64,000 nt of DNA from positions 4,500,501 through 4,564,500 of the forward strand of contig NZ_WHLY01000002.1 in the NCBI RefSeq assembly GCF_009296315.1, in the 5' to 3' direction. The DNA comes from Salmonirosea aquatica. GTDB taxonomy: Bacteria > Bacteroidota > Bacteroidia > Cytophagales > Spirosomataceae. Position numbers and translations under genes: made by a program. Each line of letters opens with the position of its first letter. The first letter of the stretch is position 1. Positions 46,947 to 56,013 of this stretch are shown piece by piece. Under the pieces are notes generated by a model that saw only the letters and a program-made list of their open reading frames with translations, was not told the origin of the DNA and did not search any database.

Positions 46947-48101
46947 TTATTTTCCCCCAGAAACTACCCCCGAAGGTACTTTCTGCGGCGTGGTGGTAGG
47001 TCCAAGAATCTTGATGGTACCATCTTTCACCTCCATCCGGTCAATGCACACGACCCGCTTGTTGCCGGTTTGGGCGGTGCGGGCGTGGTAGACGCAGAAC
47101 ATCTCCTTACCATCCGGCGAGTAGGCTATGCTGTTGTGGCCCGTACCCGTCACCGAGCCGCCCCGGTCGGTGTTTTTCTGTAAGATCGGGTTGTTGGCCG
47201 CTTTCTTAAAGGGCCCCAGCGGCGATTGGGCCGTCGCGTAGCCCACGGCGTAGTACTGCCCCCCGAAATGGTTGGCCGAGTACATCATGTAGTAGGTGCC
47301 GTCTTTTTTGAACGTCACCGAGCCTTCCGTCCAGCGGCGGTTCACCTCGCGCGCCGTCACCGACCGGCTTTCCCATTCGGCCTGCTTGTCGCTGAGCGAA
47401 ACGGGGGGCCTCAGCAACAGCACGGGCTCGCCGATCACGCCGGAAAAATCGGGTTTGAGTTCGACGCCGTACACCCAGCTTTCCTCAATTTCCTTGAACC
47501 ACCCTTTTTCCCGCGCCAGATCGGCCACTTCGCTTTCGACCGGGTGTTTGTAGCAGCAGCGCGAATAGTAGAGGTAGGCCTTGCCGTCGGTATCGAAAAA
47601 TACATTGGCGTCGATGATGGGGTACCCTGGGTCAAAAAGCGGCTTGTCGGTTAGGTCGACGAAAGGGCCGGTGGGCTTGTCAGCCACGGCTACCCCAATC
47701 CGAAAGTTTTCTACTTCTTTCGTAGGATTCACCTTCCACTGCGCACTGTAAAACAGATAGTACTTGCCCTTCACTTCGTACACTTCGGGCGCCCAGTAGG
47801 CACCGCCGAAGGCGGTTTTCGGATCGCTCCAGCCATTTTTGTTGTCGTGAAAGTATACCTGTCCTTCCTGCTTCCAATTCACCATGTCTTTGGACGAATA
47901 GGTCACGAAGCCCTTGTTGGCCCCGCTGCCCGTGCCGTACATGTAGTAGGTACCCTGGGTGTGTAAGATGTACGGATCACCGAACTCTACGGGCAGGGGA
48001 TTTGTAAAAGTACCCCTGGCCTGATTCTCAGATTTTTGCGCCAGGACGGGAGTCAAAGACAGCAAAGCGAAGCAGAAAAGCAGGAATTGTGTTAATTTCA
48101 T
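46947..48101 (-). CDS. Secreted GH43-family glycoside hydrolase
   Basis: A 384-residue five-bladed propeller enzyme with a signal peptide (to about residue 21). Catalytic acids fit GH43: Asp42 in FGDPYILH, Asp in IIDANVFFD, and Glu in WTEGSVTFKK. YWAPEVYEVKGKYYLFYS is also characteristic. The family splits beta-xylosides or alpha-arabinosides in plant hemicellulose or arabinan. No SusCD pair adjoins it, so the substrate cannot be told. Confidence 0.85.
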   Translation of the reverse strand: MKLTQFLLFCFALLSLTPVLAQKSENQARGTFTNPLPVEFGDPYILHTQGTYYMYGTGSGANKGFVTYSSKDMVNWKQEGQVYFHDNKNGWSDPKTAFGGAYWAPEVYEVKGKYYLFYSAQWKVNPTKEVENFRIGVAVADKPTGPFVDLTDKPLFDPGYPIIDANVFFDTDGKAYLYYSRCCYKHPVESEVADLAREKGWFKEIEESWVYGVELKPDFSGVIGEPVLLLRPPVSLSDKQAEWESRSVTAREVNRRWTEGSVTFKKDGTYYMMYSANHFGGQYYAVGYATAQSPLGPFKKAANNPILQKNTDRGGSVTGTGHNSIAYSPDGKEMFCVYHARTAQTGNKRVVCIDRMEVKDGTIKILGPTTTPQKVPSGVVSGGK

Positions 48102-48208
48102 GGTAGAAAGGCATTGGTTGGATTGAGTTAAAATAATAGGAGAATCTTCGATTGGTCAAAGTTAAGGTAATTGAGAATACCATAAAGATAAGCAAGAAAC
48201 GAAGGAGA

Positions 48209-48257
48209 GGTACCCTACGTTGTGAAACTAGCCCGCTGTTGCTTAACTTGGAAAAAA
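48209..48257. repeat. Leader repeat, copy 1 (upstream of Uma2)
   Basis: A 49-base stretch beginning GGTACCCTACG that matches 44 of 49 positions of a second copy at 49507-49555. It ends 10 bases before the Uma2 start codon, so it forms the leader of that gene. Confidence 0.7.
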
Positions 48258-48267
48258 CTTACTTACA

Positions 48268-48843
48268 ATGGTACTAGAAAACGGATTTTTGCTCAAAACG
48301 GTGGACGGCATGACCGAAGAAATGTTCTTCGACCTCTGCCAGGCCAACTCGGAGTTGCGCATGGAGCGCGACCAGTACGGAAATATCATCATTATGTCAC
48401 CTACGGGAATGAGTACCGGGAATTTTAATGCTGAATTTGGCGGCCAGATTTGGCTATGGAACCGACAGAGTAAGTTAGGATATGTCTTTGAATCGTCGGC
48501 GGGCTATACGTTGCCCAACGGGGCGGTGCGCTCGCCGGATGTATCCTGGATTGCCAAAGAACGCTGGGAAAGCATCCCCGAAGATGATCGTAAGGTTTTC
48601 ACCCACACCTACCCCGACTTCGCCGTAGAAATCCGCTCCGAGACCGACCGACTGAAAGACTTGAAAGCGAAAATGGAGGAGTACCGCGTGAACGGCTGCC
48701 GCCTGGGCTGGCTCATCGACCGGCAGGGACAAGCCGCCCACATCTACCGCGCCGACGGAACGACCGAAATCATGCGGGGAAAATCATTGAAATTGTCTGG
48801 CGAAGACGTACTGCCGGGACTGGTGGTGGAGATAGAGTTGTGA
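48268..48843 (+). CDS. Uma2-family (DUF820) putative endonuclease
   Basis: A 191-residue protein of the PD-(D/E)XK-like Uma2 family: YTLPNGAVRSPDVSWIAKERW (with the catalytic Asp), PDFAVEIRSETDRL (Glu) and RLGWLIDRQGQAAHIYR. These proteins are abundant in cyanobacteria and Cytophagales and their substrate is unclear; many behave like mobile cargo. The start follows the leader repeat. Length is normal. Confidence 0.85.
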   Translation: MVLENGFLLKTVDGMTEEMFFDLCQANSELRMERDQYGNIIIMSPTGMSTGNFNAEFGGQIWLWNRQSKLGYVFESSAGYTLPNGAVRSPDVSWIAKERWESIPEDDRKVFTHTYPDFAVEIRSETDRLKDLKAKMEEYRVNGCRLGWLIDRQGQAAHIYRADGTTEIMRGKSLKLSGEDVLPGLVVEIEL

Positions 48844-48921
48844 TTGTGGTTTTATTAACGATTTGTTAATTTACAACCATTTAGCAAAAGACCGGATCTT
48901 GTAAAACAGAATTTAACAACT

Positions 48922-49341
48922 ATGAAAATCATCCGCCTGACAATCTATTTTGGTGTTATTTGCCTAGCACTTTCCTGTAATAAGAAAGATATTTTACAAC
49001 CTGAGGAGATGGGTTTGAAGGGTACCTGGATTCTTTTTCAAACGAGTAGTTGGGACGGCACCAGACAAGTTTATCAGCCCGTAAACTCAATTCCCCAGCA
49101 AACCATCACTTTCTTTTCATCCAGTCAATTTTCTGCAAACAATCTGAAAGACAGTGTCTTTCTCGACGTCCGGTATTATGGCGAATCCTACACGGATATT
49201 ATTGGCCCTTTATTGTTTTTGAGCGACAAGAAAGACGATTTTACAACAGGGACTATTGCTGGATACCTGATCAACAGAGATACCCTAGAGATAAGGCCCT
49301 ACAAAAAAATTAGTAAGAGTTTTAAGTTTCGCCGACTTTGA
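48922..49341 (+). CDS. Putative lipoprotein, lipocalin-like pattern
   Basis: A 139-residue protein with a lipoprotein signal (TIYFGVICLALSC, Cys19) and a body of short strands: GLKGTWILFQTSSWDG, QTITFFSSSQFSANN and KSFKFRRL at the end. The Lys-Gly-Thr-Trp start after the linker resembles small lipocalin-like lipoproteins of Bacteroidota. Family not recognised with confidence; probably membrane-anchored. Confidence 0.6.
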   Translation: MKIIRLTIYFGVICLALSCNKKDILQPEEMGLKGTWILFQTSSWDGTRQVYQPVNSIPQQTITFFSSSQFSANNLKDSVFLDVRYYGESYTDIIGPLLFLSDKKDDFTTGTIAGYLINRDTLEIRPYKKISKSFKFRRL

Positions 49342-49506
49342 TTTTGTTATAAAACATCCAGATAATCCCAATTTGTAATCGAGTCAGCGCACAGCAGAAA
49401 GGGTCGCCTGCTGACGTCACCAACGCGAGAAGGGAACAGTTTGATTGAAAAGCAGGCTGCGTGCATATACACAGAATTGATATTAACTTTCTGCTAACGA
49501 TGGGAA

Positions 49507-49555
49507 GGTACCCTACGGTGTGAAATTAGCTCGCTGTTGATTAACTTGGTAAAAA
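49507..49555. repeat. Leader repeat, copy 2 (no Uma2 gene follows)
   Basis: Second copy of the Uma2 leader, in the gene-free stretch 49342-49683. It matches copy 1 at 44 of 49 positions, but what follows is only a 12-codon frame and no Uma2 sequence. Apart from this repeat the stretch holds nothing recognised. Confidence 0.7.
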
Positions 49556-49683
49556 AATGGGAAGAAGATTTATTAAAGTTATGAGAGGATGCTAGCATTC
49601 AGTATTATTATGAACGGCTATGTGAATTCTATTGTATAGATTTGTTTATCAATCCTTAAAAATCCAACCTAAAGGCATTTATT

Positions 49684-50382
49684 ATGAAGGTTCTGTTCAA
49701 TTTATTTATCACTGCATTGATAATCAGTACTTTTTCTTGCCGGAATGAAGGATCACTGCCTGAACCCGAAGAAAAAGTTGATTACAGGCTGGTTGATTCA
49801 CTGCTAAGTGCTAAGGGAAGATATTGGGTTGTAGAACAAATAACCAAAATTGAAAGTAAGGAAAAACTGGAATATATTTCTGCTGACGGAGCCAAGACCA
49901 GTTCACTGCTGGGGGTTCTCTGGTCTGGGGGCTATATTACCAACGTGGCTTTTCAATTTGGGAAGAATACTATTTTACAAAAAGAGGGAGGGGGCGTTTT
50001 TGGCCAAGTACCTTACACAGATACGGGTACGTTTCATATCTATAACATGAAAAATTACCCGGGAGGTAGTTGGGATTGGTCTGGTGATTATACGAAAATA
50101 AATGTGAACCAACTTCCCGAGATGTTACGGAGCGTTTTAAGCCATATAAGCAAAGTTGATCCAGCAGATTTTGAAGGGTATCTGGATCCTGCCAGCTACC
50201 CGGTGTACGGCAACGTAGAGGAAATCAGAACCGCCGGAAAATCAGAGCGGATAAAAATTGTTATGGACAATAAAGATGATATCAAACCTGAATCCTTTAT
50301 TTTTACTTTGAGAGCGGTTTGGTTGGATTCGTATGGTTCTGGTGGTTCGCGGGTAAGCGTATATGATAAAGTGATCTATTGA
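49684..50382 (+). CDS. Putative lipoprotein of unknown function
   Basis: A 232-residue protein with a lipoprotein signal (FITALIISTFSC, Cys19) and a long, mostly beta-rich body with SAKGRYWVVEQITKIESKEKL near the start and PESFIFTLRAVWLDSYGSGG near the end. I do not recognise a family. It is likely attached to the outer or inner membrane. Its DNA is more AT-rich than the flanking genes and has no GGTACC. Confidence 0.65.
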   Translation: MKVLFNLFITALIISTFSCRNEGSLPEPEEKVDYRLVDSLLSAKGRYWVVEQITKIESKEKLEYISADGAKTSSLLGVLWSGGYITNVAFQFGKNTILQKEGGGVFGQVPYTDTGTFHIYNMKNYPGGSWDWSGDYTKINVNQLPEMLRSVLSHISKVDPADFEGYLDPASYPVYGNVEEIRTAGKSERIKIVMDNKDDIKPESFIFTLRAVWLDSYGSGGSRVSVYDKVIY

Positions 50383-50437
50383 CAATAAGAAGCTTTATAC
50401 TTAACCTTTTTGTTTTATTGTAGGATTAAGAATAACT

Positions 50438-50854
50438 TCATTTGACCAAATTCTTATCCTCAAAATAACATCTGAGCTCATTAGGGAAATAATTAGCATC
50501 GTTTATGTCCCTGCGCAAACCATTTTTCAAGCGAATGCTTAGGAAATCTTCTCCCAAAAGGGTAGACCCAAACGTAACGGCTCGAATCTCATCTAGTTGA
50601 ATGTATTCTTTATCGGAGCGCAATAGCCATTTGCCAAGAGTTACCAACCAGAAAATGCCTACGATGCTCCCCGTCCACAAAGTAAACTCATAATTTGTTT
50701 TCGTATAACCCCATAAAGAAACAAGGGCGTAGAGCAGCCAGGCACCCGATGCAAACAGCGCCGCTCGCTTCTGTTTTTTGGCGCTATCCACAATGGCCAG
50801 CCCTTTCTCTTCCAGAATGACCGTTGCGCTTTTCAGTTGAATAGTTGTCTCCAC
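50438..50854 (-). CDS. Small membrane protein with PH-like C-terminus
   Basis: A 138-residue protein. An N-terminal soluble stretch is followed by two membrane spans (about 31-49 and 57-78). The C-terminus, SDKEYIQLDEIRAVTFGSTLLGEDFLSIRLKNG, has the look of a bacterial PH/YcxB-like domain. Function unknown. It ends 55 bases from the lipoprotein gene end (convergent) and follows the dicarboxylate symporter by 15 bases, so it may share that transcript. Confidence 0.55.
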   Translation of the reverse strand: METTIQLKSATVILEEKGLAIVDSAKKQKRAALFASGAWLLYALVSLWGYTKTNYEFTLWTGSIVGIFWLVTLGKWLLRSDKEYIQLDEIRAVTFGSTLLGEDFLSIRLKNGLRRDINDANYFPNELRCYFEDKNLVK

Positions 50855-50869
50855 GGCAATAAGTTAGCT

Positions 50870-52153
50870 TTAACCGTTAGTTTTCTTATTTTCCTCCTCT
50901 GTCAGAAACCGCAGATTATCCTCCACAATATCTTCCGTCTCTTCCAAATGCCCGAAGGCGTAATTCATCTTCGCCCGGTCGAAATCGTTTTCGTTGTTGG
51001 CGATCCAGATGGTAGCCACGCCATTGCCGATGAAGTTGGTAATTGCTCGTGCTTCGGACATAAAGCGATCCACGCCCAGCAGCAGCGCCAGGCCTTCGAT
51101 GGGAATAACCTTAATGGCCGAAAGGGTAGAGGCCAGCACCACGAAGCCGCTACCCGTGACGCCCGCCGCGCCCTTAGACGTAACCATCAGGATGCCGATG
51201 ATCGTGAACATCTGGGCCAGCGTCAGTTCCACGCCGTAGACCTGCGCCAGGAAAATGGTGGCCATCGAGAGGTAGATCGTGGTACCATCGAGATTGAACG
51301 AGTACCCCGCCGGGACCACCAGCCCGACAATAGGTTTGGAACAACCCATACGTTCGAGTTTTTCCATGAGGGAAGGTAGTCCTGCTTCGGACGAGGAGGT
51401 ACCCAGTACAATCAGCAGTTCTTCGCGGATGTAGTTGAGGTACTTGAAAATACTGACTTTGTAATAGCGTAGAACGAGGTACAGTACCACAAAAATGAAA
51501 AGGGCCATCGTCAGGTACACCGTCAGCATCAGTTTGCCGAGCGGTAGCAAGGTTTTGATGCCGTACTTTCCGATGGTAAAGGCCATGCCGCCAAACGCGC
51601 CGATGGGTGCGAACAGCATCACGAAATGCAGTGCTTTGAAAACATATTTAGAAAGGTAGGTCAGCCCATCCACGATCCGCTGCTTGCCGTTGAATTTGCT
51701 GAGAAATATGCCGAAGAGAATCGAGAAAATCAGTACCTGAATCGTCAGGTTGTTTTTTAAAAACTCCCACCAGCTGAACCCCTTATCGGCTTCCTGCTGA
51801 AATTTTGACACATCTCCCGTGCCCGTCATTCCGGCGGTCACCACGCCATCACCAGGCCGGATGAGGTAGGCCATTGCTACACCAATCACCAGCGCAAAGG
51901 TCGTGACGACCTCAAAGTAGAGCAGAGCTTTTCCACCTACCTTGCCTACCTTTTTCAGATCACCCATGCCGCTGATACCCAGCGAGATGGTGAGGAAAAT
52001 AATGGGATTGATGAACAGTTTGACCAAATCGATGAATCCCTTGCCCAGGGGCTGCATCTTCTGGGCGGTTTCGGGCTGGAAGTGGCCCAGCAAAGCACCG
52101 ACGGTGATGGCGGTCAGTACCCAGAAGGTGAGGTTGGTGAAAAGTTTTTTCAT
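50870..52153 (-). CDS. Dicarboxylate/amino-acid:cation symporter (DAACS family)
   Basis: A 427-residue membrane protein with the GltP/DctA layout. The Ser-rich hairpin reads GTSSSEAGLPSLMEKLERMG, followed by VVPAGYSFNLDGTTIYLSMATIFLAQ and the second hairpin GVTGSGFVVLASTLSA. These carry the Na+- and substrate-binding residues. It imports C4-dicarboxylates or acidic amino acids with Na+ or H+. Length is normal. Confidence 0.88.
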   Translation of the reverse strand: MKKLFTNLTFWVLTAITVGALLGHFQPETAQKMQPLGKGFIDLVKLFINPIIFLTISLGISGMGDLKKVGKVGGKALLYFEVVTTFALVIGVAMAYLIRPGDGVVTAGMTGTGDVSKFQQEADKGFSWWEFLKNNLTIQVLIFSILFGIFLSKFNGKQRIVDGLTYLSKYVFKALHFVMLFAPIGAFGGMAFTIGKYGIKTLLPLGKLMLTVYLTMALFIFVVLYLVLRYYKVSIFKYLNYIREELLIVLGTSSSEAGLPSLMEKLERMGCSKPIVGLVVPAGYSFNLDGTTIYLSMATIFLAQVYGVELTLAQMFTIIGILMVTSKGAAGVTGSGFVVLASTLSAIKVIPIEGLALLLGVDRFMSEARAITNFIGNGVATIWIANNENDFDRAKMNYAFGHLEETEDIVEDNLRFLTEEENKKTNG

Positions 52154-52316
52154 GAACTGGATTTTCAGAATTTTAGTAGGAGAGGGGTACCTTATGCAAA
52201 AAATGACTGGTGGCTTACCTCAAAGAACGAGATAAACCCCTTGATTTCAAAAAGGGATTGCGGATTGCTGCGGCGATATTGCCGAACTTTGCCCGCTGGC
52301 CTATCGTTCATCTATC

Positions 52317-53315
52317 ATGCGAATTCTTATTACCGGAGCTACGGGCCTGGTTGGCAGTGCCACGGCACGTCGGTTTCTGGCCGACGGTCACAGTGTATCC
52401 GTGCTGCACCGACCCGATTCCGACCGCTCGCTTTTGCAGGATGTGGAAGAGCGCATCGCGTGGATCGAGGGCGATATTCTGGATATACTTTCCCTGGAAA
52501 AGGCCTTGGAAAATGTGGAATATGTCATTCATGCAGCGGCGGTAGTGTCGTTCATTCCACGCGACGAAGCCGCCATGGTCAAGGTCAATGTGGAAGGTAC
52601 CGCCAATGTCGTCAACGTCTGCTTGAAAAGAGGAATCCGCAAGCTCTGTCATGTCAGTAGCGTGGCCGCTTTGGGAAGGCCCCATCCCCGCACGATCGAA
52701 CCAAATAAGCCCGTACGTATTGATGAAACCCAGCGCTGGGAAGACTCGCCCAACAACTCGGCTTACGCCAAAACCAAGTACCTGGCCGAGCTGGAAGTGT
52801 GGCGCGGTATTTCCGAAGGATTGCCGGCGGTCATCGTCAATCCGTCCCTGATTCTGGGTGAAGGCGACTGGCAGAAAAGCAGTACCCAACTCTTCAAATA
52901 CGTGTACGACGGAAAGCCTTTTTATACGGAAGGAACCGTCAATTACGTTGATGTCAGAGACATCGCCGAGGCCATTTACCAGCTCGTAATTTCCGATATT
53001 CAGGGCGAACGTTTCATTCTGAGCGCGGGCTCGGCCTCCTACCAGGCCTTGTTTGCGGCCATTGCCAAAGGCTTCGACAAGCGTCCTCCACACCTGAAGG
53101 TAGGCACCGCGCTGGCGGGTGTCATCTGGCGGATCGAGGCGGTGCGCTCGTGGCTGACGGGGAGCCGTCCACTGATTACGAAGGATACGGCGCGGTCGGC
53201 GACGCATCGTTTTGAGTTTGAGAATACCAAAATAAAGCAGGCAATAGCCTTTGATTTTCAACCGCTTTGTGCTACAGTACAGCGGGTGTGTGAAAGTTTT
53301 TTCCCGACGAATTGA
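52317..53315 (+). CDS. NAD-dependent epimerase/dehydratase (extended SDR)
   Basis: A 332-residue extended short-chain dehydrogenase: nucleotide motif TGATGLVGSATARRFL at residues 6-21, SSVAALG, and the catalytic YAKTKYLAE (YxxxK). It resembles dihydroflavonol-reductase-like NAD(P)H-dependent reductases, with substrate unknown. Starts 163 bases from the divergent symporter gene. Confidence 0.8.
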   Translation: MRILITGATGLVGSATARRFLADGHSVSVLHRPDSDRSLLQDVEERIAWIEGDILDILSLEKALENVEYVIHAAAVVSFIPRDEAAMVKVNVEGTANVVNVCLKRGIRKLCHVSSVAALGRPHPRTIEPNKPVRIDETQRWEDSPNNSAYAKTKYLAELEVWRGISEGLPAVIVNPSLILGEGDWQKSSTQLFKYVYDGKPFYTEGTVNYVDVRDIAEAIYQLVISDIQGERFILSAGSASYQALFAAIAKGFDKRPPHLKVGTALAGVIWRIEAVRSWLTGSRPLITKDTARSATHRFEFENTKIKQAIAFDFQPLCATVQRVCESFFPTN

Positions 53316-53399
53316 GGTAGGGATAAGAATTATTACTAACTTTCTTCAATAGTAAAGTTTGGTACTTTTGTGCCGGCGACATTAACCCCCGCCCGTAAG

Positions 53400-54806
53400 A
53401 TGGAACAGGATTTTGACGAACGGAAAAATTATATGAAGGAAACCCTCCGCCGTTTCGAACGCATGTTAAAGACGGACGAGAAGGAGTTTTTTGATTTGGA
53501 TGCCTACGAACAGGTAGCAGAACATTACCTGGATCAGGGCGATTTTGAGAAGGCTATTAAAGCCTGTGACCTGGGCCTGGAAAACTACCCCTACGCCCTG
53601 GAGCTGATGCTGAGTAAGGCTCAGCTGCTGGCCAACCGCACCCAGTTCGAGCCCGCCCTGGATTTGCTGGAGAAAGCCGGTCTGTTTCACCCCGGTGACA
53701 GCGAGATTCTGTTCATGCAGGGGGCCATCTATAACCTGATGGGAGAGTACGAACTCTCGCTCAGTATTCTGGAAGGAATGCTGGAAACCGCCGAGGAACG
53801 CGACGATATATACTATCAGATCGGGCAAACCTACCAGAATTGGGGTAAGTACGAACAGGCCATCGAGAGTTACAAGAAATCCATTGCTGGCAATCTCAAC
53901 AACGAACACGCCCTTTACGAACTGGCTCACTGCCTCGACCTGGTTGGCCAACTCGAAAATCATCTCGAATTCTATAACTCACTGGTCGATCGAGATCCGT
54001 ATTCGCATCACGCCTGGTACAATCTGGGCATTGCCTACAGCAAGCTCGAGCGGTTCGGGGAGGCCATTCAGGCCTACGACTACGCCACGTTGGTGAAGGA
54101 AGATTTCGCTTCGGCCTATTTTAACCTGGGCAATTCGTACATGAATGTCGAGGATTACGAGAGCGCGAAATTCAACTACCATAAAGCCATCGAGCTCGAG
54201 GGCAAACAGCCCGAAACCTGCTGCTGTCTGGGGAATTGCTACGAGAAACTGGAACAGTACGAAACGGCCATCAGCTATTACCGCGAGGCCGTAAAGCTGG
54301 ATAGCGAGTGGGACGACGGCTGGTATGGCCTGGGGGTATGCATGAGCGAGTTGGGCCGCTGGCACGAAGCCGTTGGTTTTCTACGCAAAGCCATTCAAAT
54401 CACCGAGCTCAATCCTGATTACTGGCTGGCGCTGGCCGAGTCGGAGTACCGGCTGGGCAATGTAGTATCGTCGTTTGAGGCGTTCGAGAAATCGGCCGAA
54501 ATCGAGCCCGGAATGCCCGAAGTGTGGCTGAAATGGTCACTGGTACTTTTCGATCAGGGCAATTTCGCCCGCGCCTGCGACCTGCTGCAGGCCGCCGTGG
54601 ACGAGATGCCGGAAGAGGCCGATTTGTATTACCGTCTGTGCGTGTACCTGATCCACGCCGGGGAGTACCGCGAAGCGCTGCTCAATTTGGAAATCGCCCT
54701 AACGCTGGACTACGACGCCCACGTGCAACTCTTCGATTTCTTCCCCGAACTGGAAAAACAAAAAGCCCTTTACCGCATCATCGAACAGTACCGGCAGAAA
54801 AGTTAA
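53400..54806 (+). CDS. Tetratricopeptide repeat protein
   Basis: About 468 residues from the ATG at 53400, a more likely start than the in-frame GTG at 53370. At least ten canonical 34-residue TPRs, for example GDFEKAIKACDLGLENYP, ERFGEAIQAYDYATLVKED and QYETAISYYREAVKLDSEW. No signal peptide or catalytic domain, so it is a cytoplasmic scaffold. This gene is unrelated to the 46-residue-repeat TPR protein at 58.3 kb. No GGTACC was seen in it. Confidence 0.85.
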   Translation: MEQDFDERKNYMKETLRRFERMLKTDEKEFFDLDAYEQVAEHYLDQGDFEKAIKACDLGLENYPYALELMLSKAQLLANRTQFEPALDLLEKAGLFHPGDSEILFMQGAIYNLMGEYELSLSILEGMLETAEERDDIYYQIGQTYQNWGKYEQAIESYKKSIAGNLNNEHALYELAHCLDLVGQLENHLEFYNSLVDRDPYSHHAWYNLGIAYSKLERFGEAIQAYDYATLVKEDFASAYFNLGNSYMNVEDYESAKFNYHKAIELEGKQPETCCCLGNCYEKLEQYETAISYYREAVKLDSEWDDGWYGLGVCMSELGRWHEAVGFLRKAIQITELNPDYWLALAESEYRLGNVVSSFEAFEKSAEIEPGMPEVWLKWSLVLFDQGNFARACDLLQAAVDEMPEEADLYYRLCVYLIHAGEYREALLNLEIALTLDYDAHVQLFDFFPELEKQKALYRIIEQYRQKS

Positions 54807-54808
54807 GT

Positions 54809-54931
54809 TTTTAGTTTCTGGTTTGGAGTTCAGCGTTGTTTAGTACGTTCCGATTTAAAAGCAACTCTTTAAAGTACTTCGTATAAAGTACCTCTCATCC
54901 GGAAATGGGTACTCCAAACCAGGAACTAAAA
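54809..54931. repeat. Imperfect 21-bp inverted repeat flanking a 124-base unit
   Basis: The left arm (54809-54829, ending CTGGTTTGGAGT) pairs with the right arm (54911-54931, starting ACTCCAAACCAG) with one mismatch, over an 81-base interior rich in AAGTAC words. It lies exactly between the ends of two convergent genes. It could be a two-way terminator or a MITE-like remnant; no target duplication is obvious. Confidence 0.55.
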
Positions 54932-54932
54932 G

Positions 54933-55931
54933 CTACTTCTCAATCACTCCCAGCAACCTTTCCGTCCTGATTTCCCACGCGCAGCGGAAATGCCCTTCCG
55001 GGCAGGCTTTGTACCCGTGCAGCCCGCAGGGGCGGCAGTACAGGGGCTCTTCTATTTCTACAATATGGGATTCATCGGATAGCGGTCCAAAACCAAAGGC
55101 AGGTACCGTAGAGCAATACACGGCGCAAACCGGCGCATCCATCGCCGAGGCGATGTGCATGGGTGCGGAGTCGTTCACATAGTTCATGGTAGCGTGTTCC
55201 ATCAAAGCCGCCGATTCCAGGAAAGAGAGTTTGCCGCAGAGATTGGTGATTTTTTCTTTCCTTTTGGACAACGCCATCAACTTTTCCCCCAAAGCCACAT
55301 CCGCCGGGCTTCCCAGGATGAGTATCGTGTACGATAAAGGTACCCCATCCACCAATTCCGCCCAGCGCTCTGCCGGATACTGCTTCGTAAACCACACCGA
55401 GGCCGGGGCGATGCAAAGGTACCTTTCTGATTGGTAAGGTTTTACGGCTAAGTAATCGTCCAGGACAGGATATAGGCGGGGTTTCTGCAAGGTACCCCGC
55501 ACTAAGTTATCAATCAGCGAAAAGTTCCGGTCAATCTCATGGGTACCCTGGCTCAGATAGTGGGGTTTGGTATGGGTGAAAGCGAAAGCAAACGGATTTT
55601 TATCAAAACCAATTCGCACTTTGGCACCCGAAAATGCCGTCAGGAAGCCCGTGGAAGCGAAACGCTGTAGCGTAATGACCTGGTCGTACTGCTGGGCCCG
55701 GATGTGTTGCAGCAGCTTGCGGAGGTTTTTGTAACGATCCTTTTTCTTATCCCACACCAGTACGTCATGCAGGTAGGGATGGCCATCGAACAGGCTCTCG
55801 TGGCCCTTCCTTACCAGAAAATCCAACGACGCTGTCGGGAAAGACTGGTGAAGACTTTCCAGCACGGAAGTGGCAAGGATGGCGTCGCCCAGGAAAGCGG
55901 TTTGGATCACGAGTATACGGCGGGGCGTCAT
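54933..55931 (-). CDS. Glycosyltransferase family 9 (heptosyltransferase-like)
   Basis: 332 residues from the ATG at 55931 (MTPRRILVIQTAFLGDAILAT). The GT-B fold is visible: RILVIQTAFLGDAILA, then VRIGFDKNPFAF, IAPASVWFTKQYPAERWAELVDG and the acceptor/donor site YVNDSAPMHIASAMDAPVCAVYCSTVP. It probably adds heptose or another sugar to the LPS core. A cysteine-rich end (CRPCGLHGYKACPEGHFRC) is typical of the Bacteroidota form. Confidence 0.85.
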   Translation of the reverse strand: MTPRRILVIQTAFLGDAILATSVLESLHQSFPTASLDFLVRKGHESLFDGHPYLHDVLVWDKKKDRYKNLRKLLQHIRAQQYDQVITLQRFASTGFLTAFSGAKVRIGFDKNPFAFAFTHTKPHYLSQGTHEIDRNFSLIDNLVRGTLQKPRLYPVLDDYLAVKPYQSERYLCIAPASVWFTKQYPAERWAELVDGVPLSYTILILGSPADVALGEKLMALSKRKEKITNLCGKLSFLESAALMEHATMNYVNDSAPMHIASAMDAPVCAVYCSTVPAFGFGPLSDESHIVEIEEPLYCRPCGLHGYKACPEGHFRCAWEIRTERLLGVIEK

Positions 55932-56013
55932 AGGAAAACGGGTATCCGGCAAAAATCCGTAATTTTGCCCAAACCACCGAAAATTATCGGGACGGTTTTT
56001 GTGTTACTATAAA

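Noticed and set aside
52308-53261. Minus-strand open frame of 317 codons opposite the epimerase gene
   Set aside because: The epimerase has the nucleotide-binding and YxxxK motifs; the opposite frame has none.
53370-54806. The TPR gene at 53.4 kb as a second receptor of the effector/TPR type
   Set aside because: It has canonical 34-residue TPRs, no NVNTG motif and no small partner gene.
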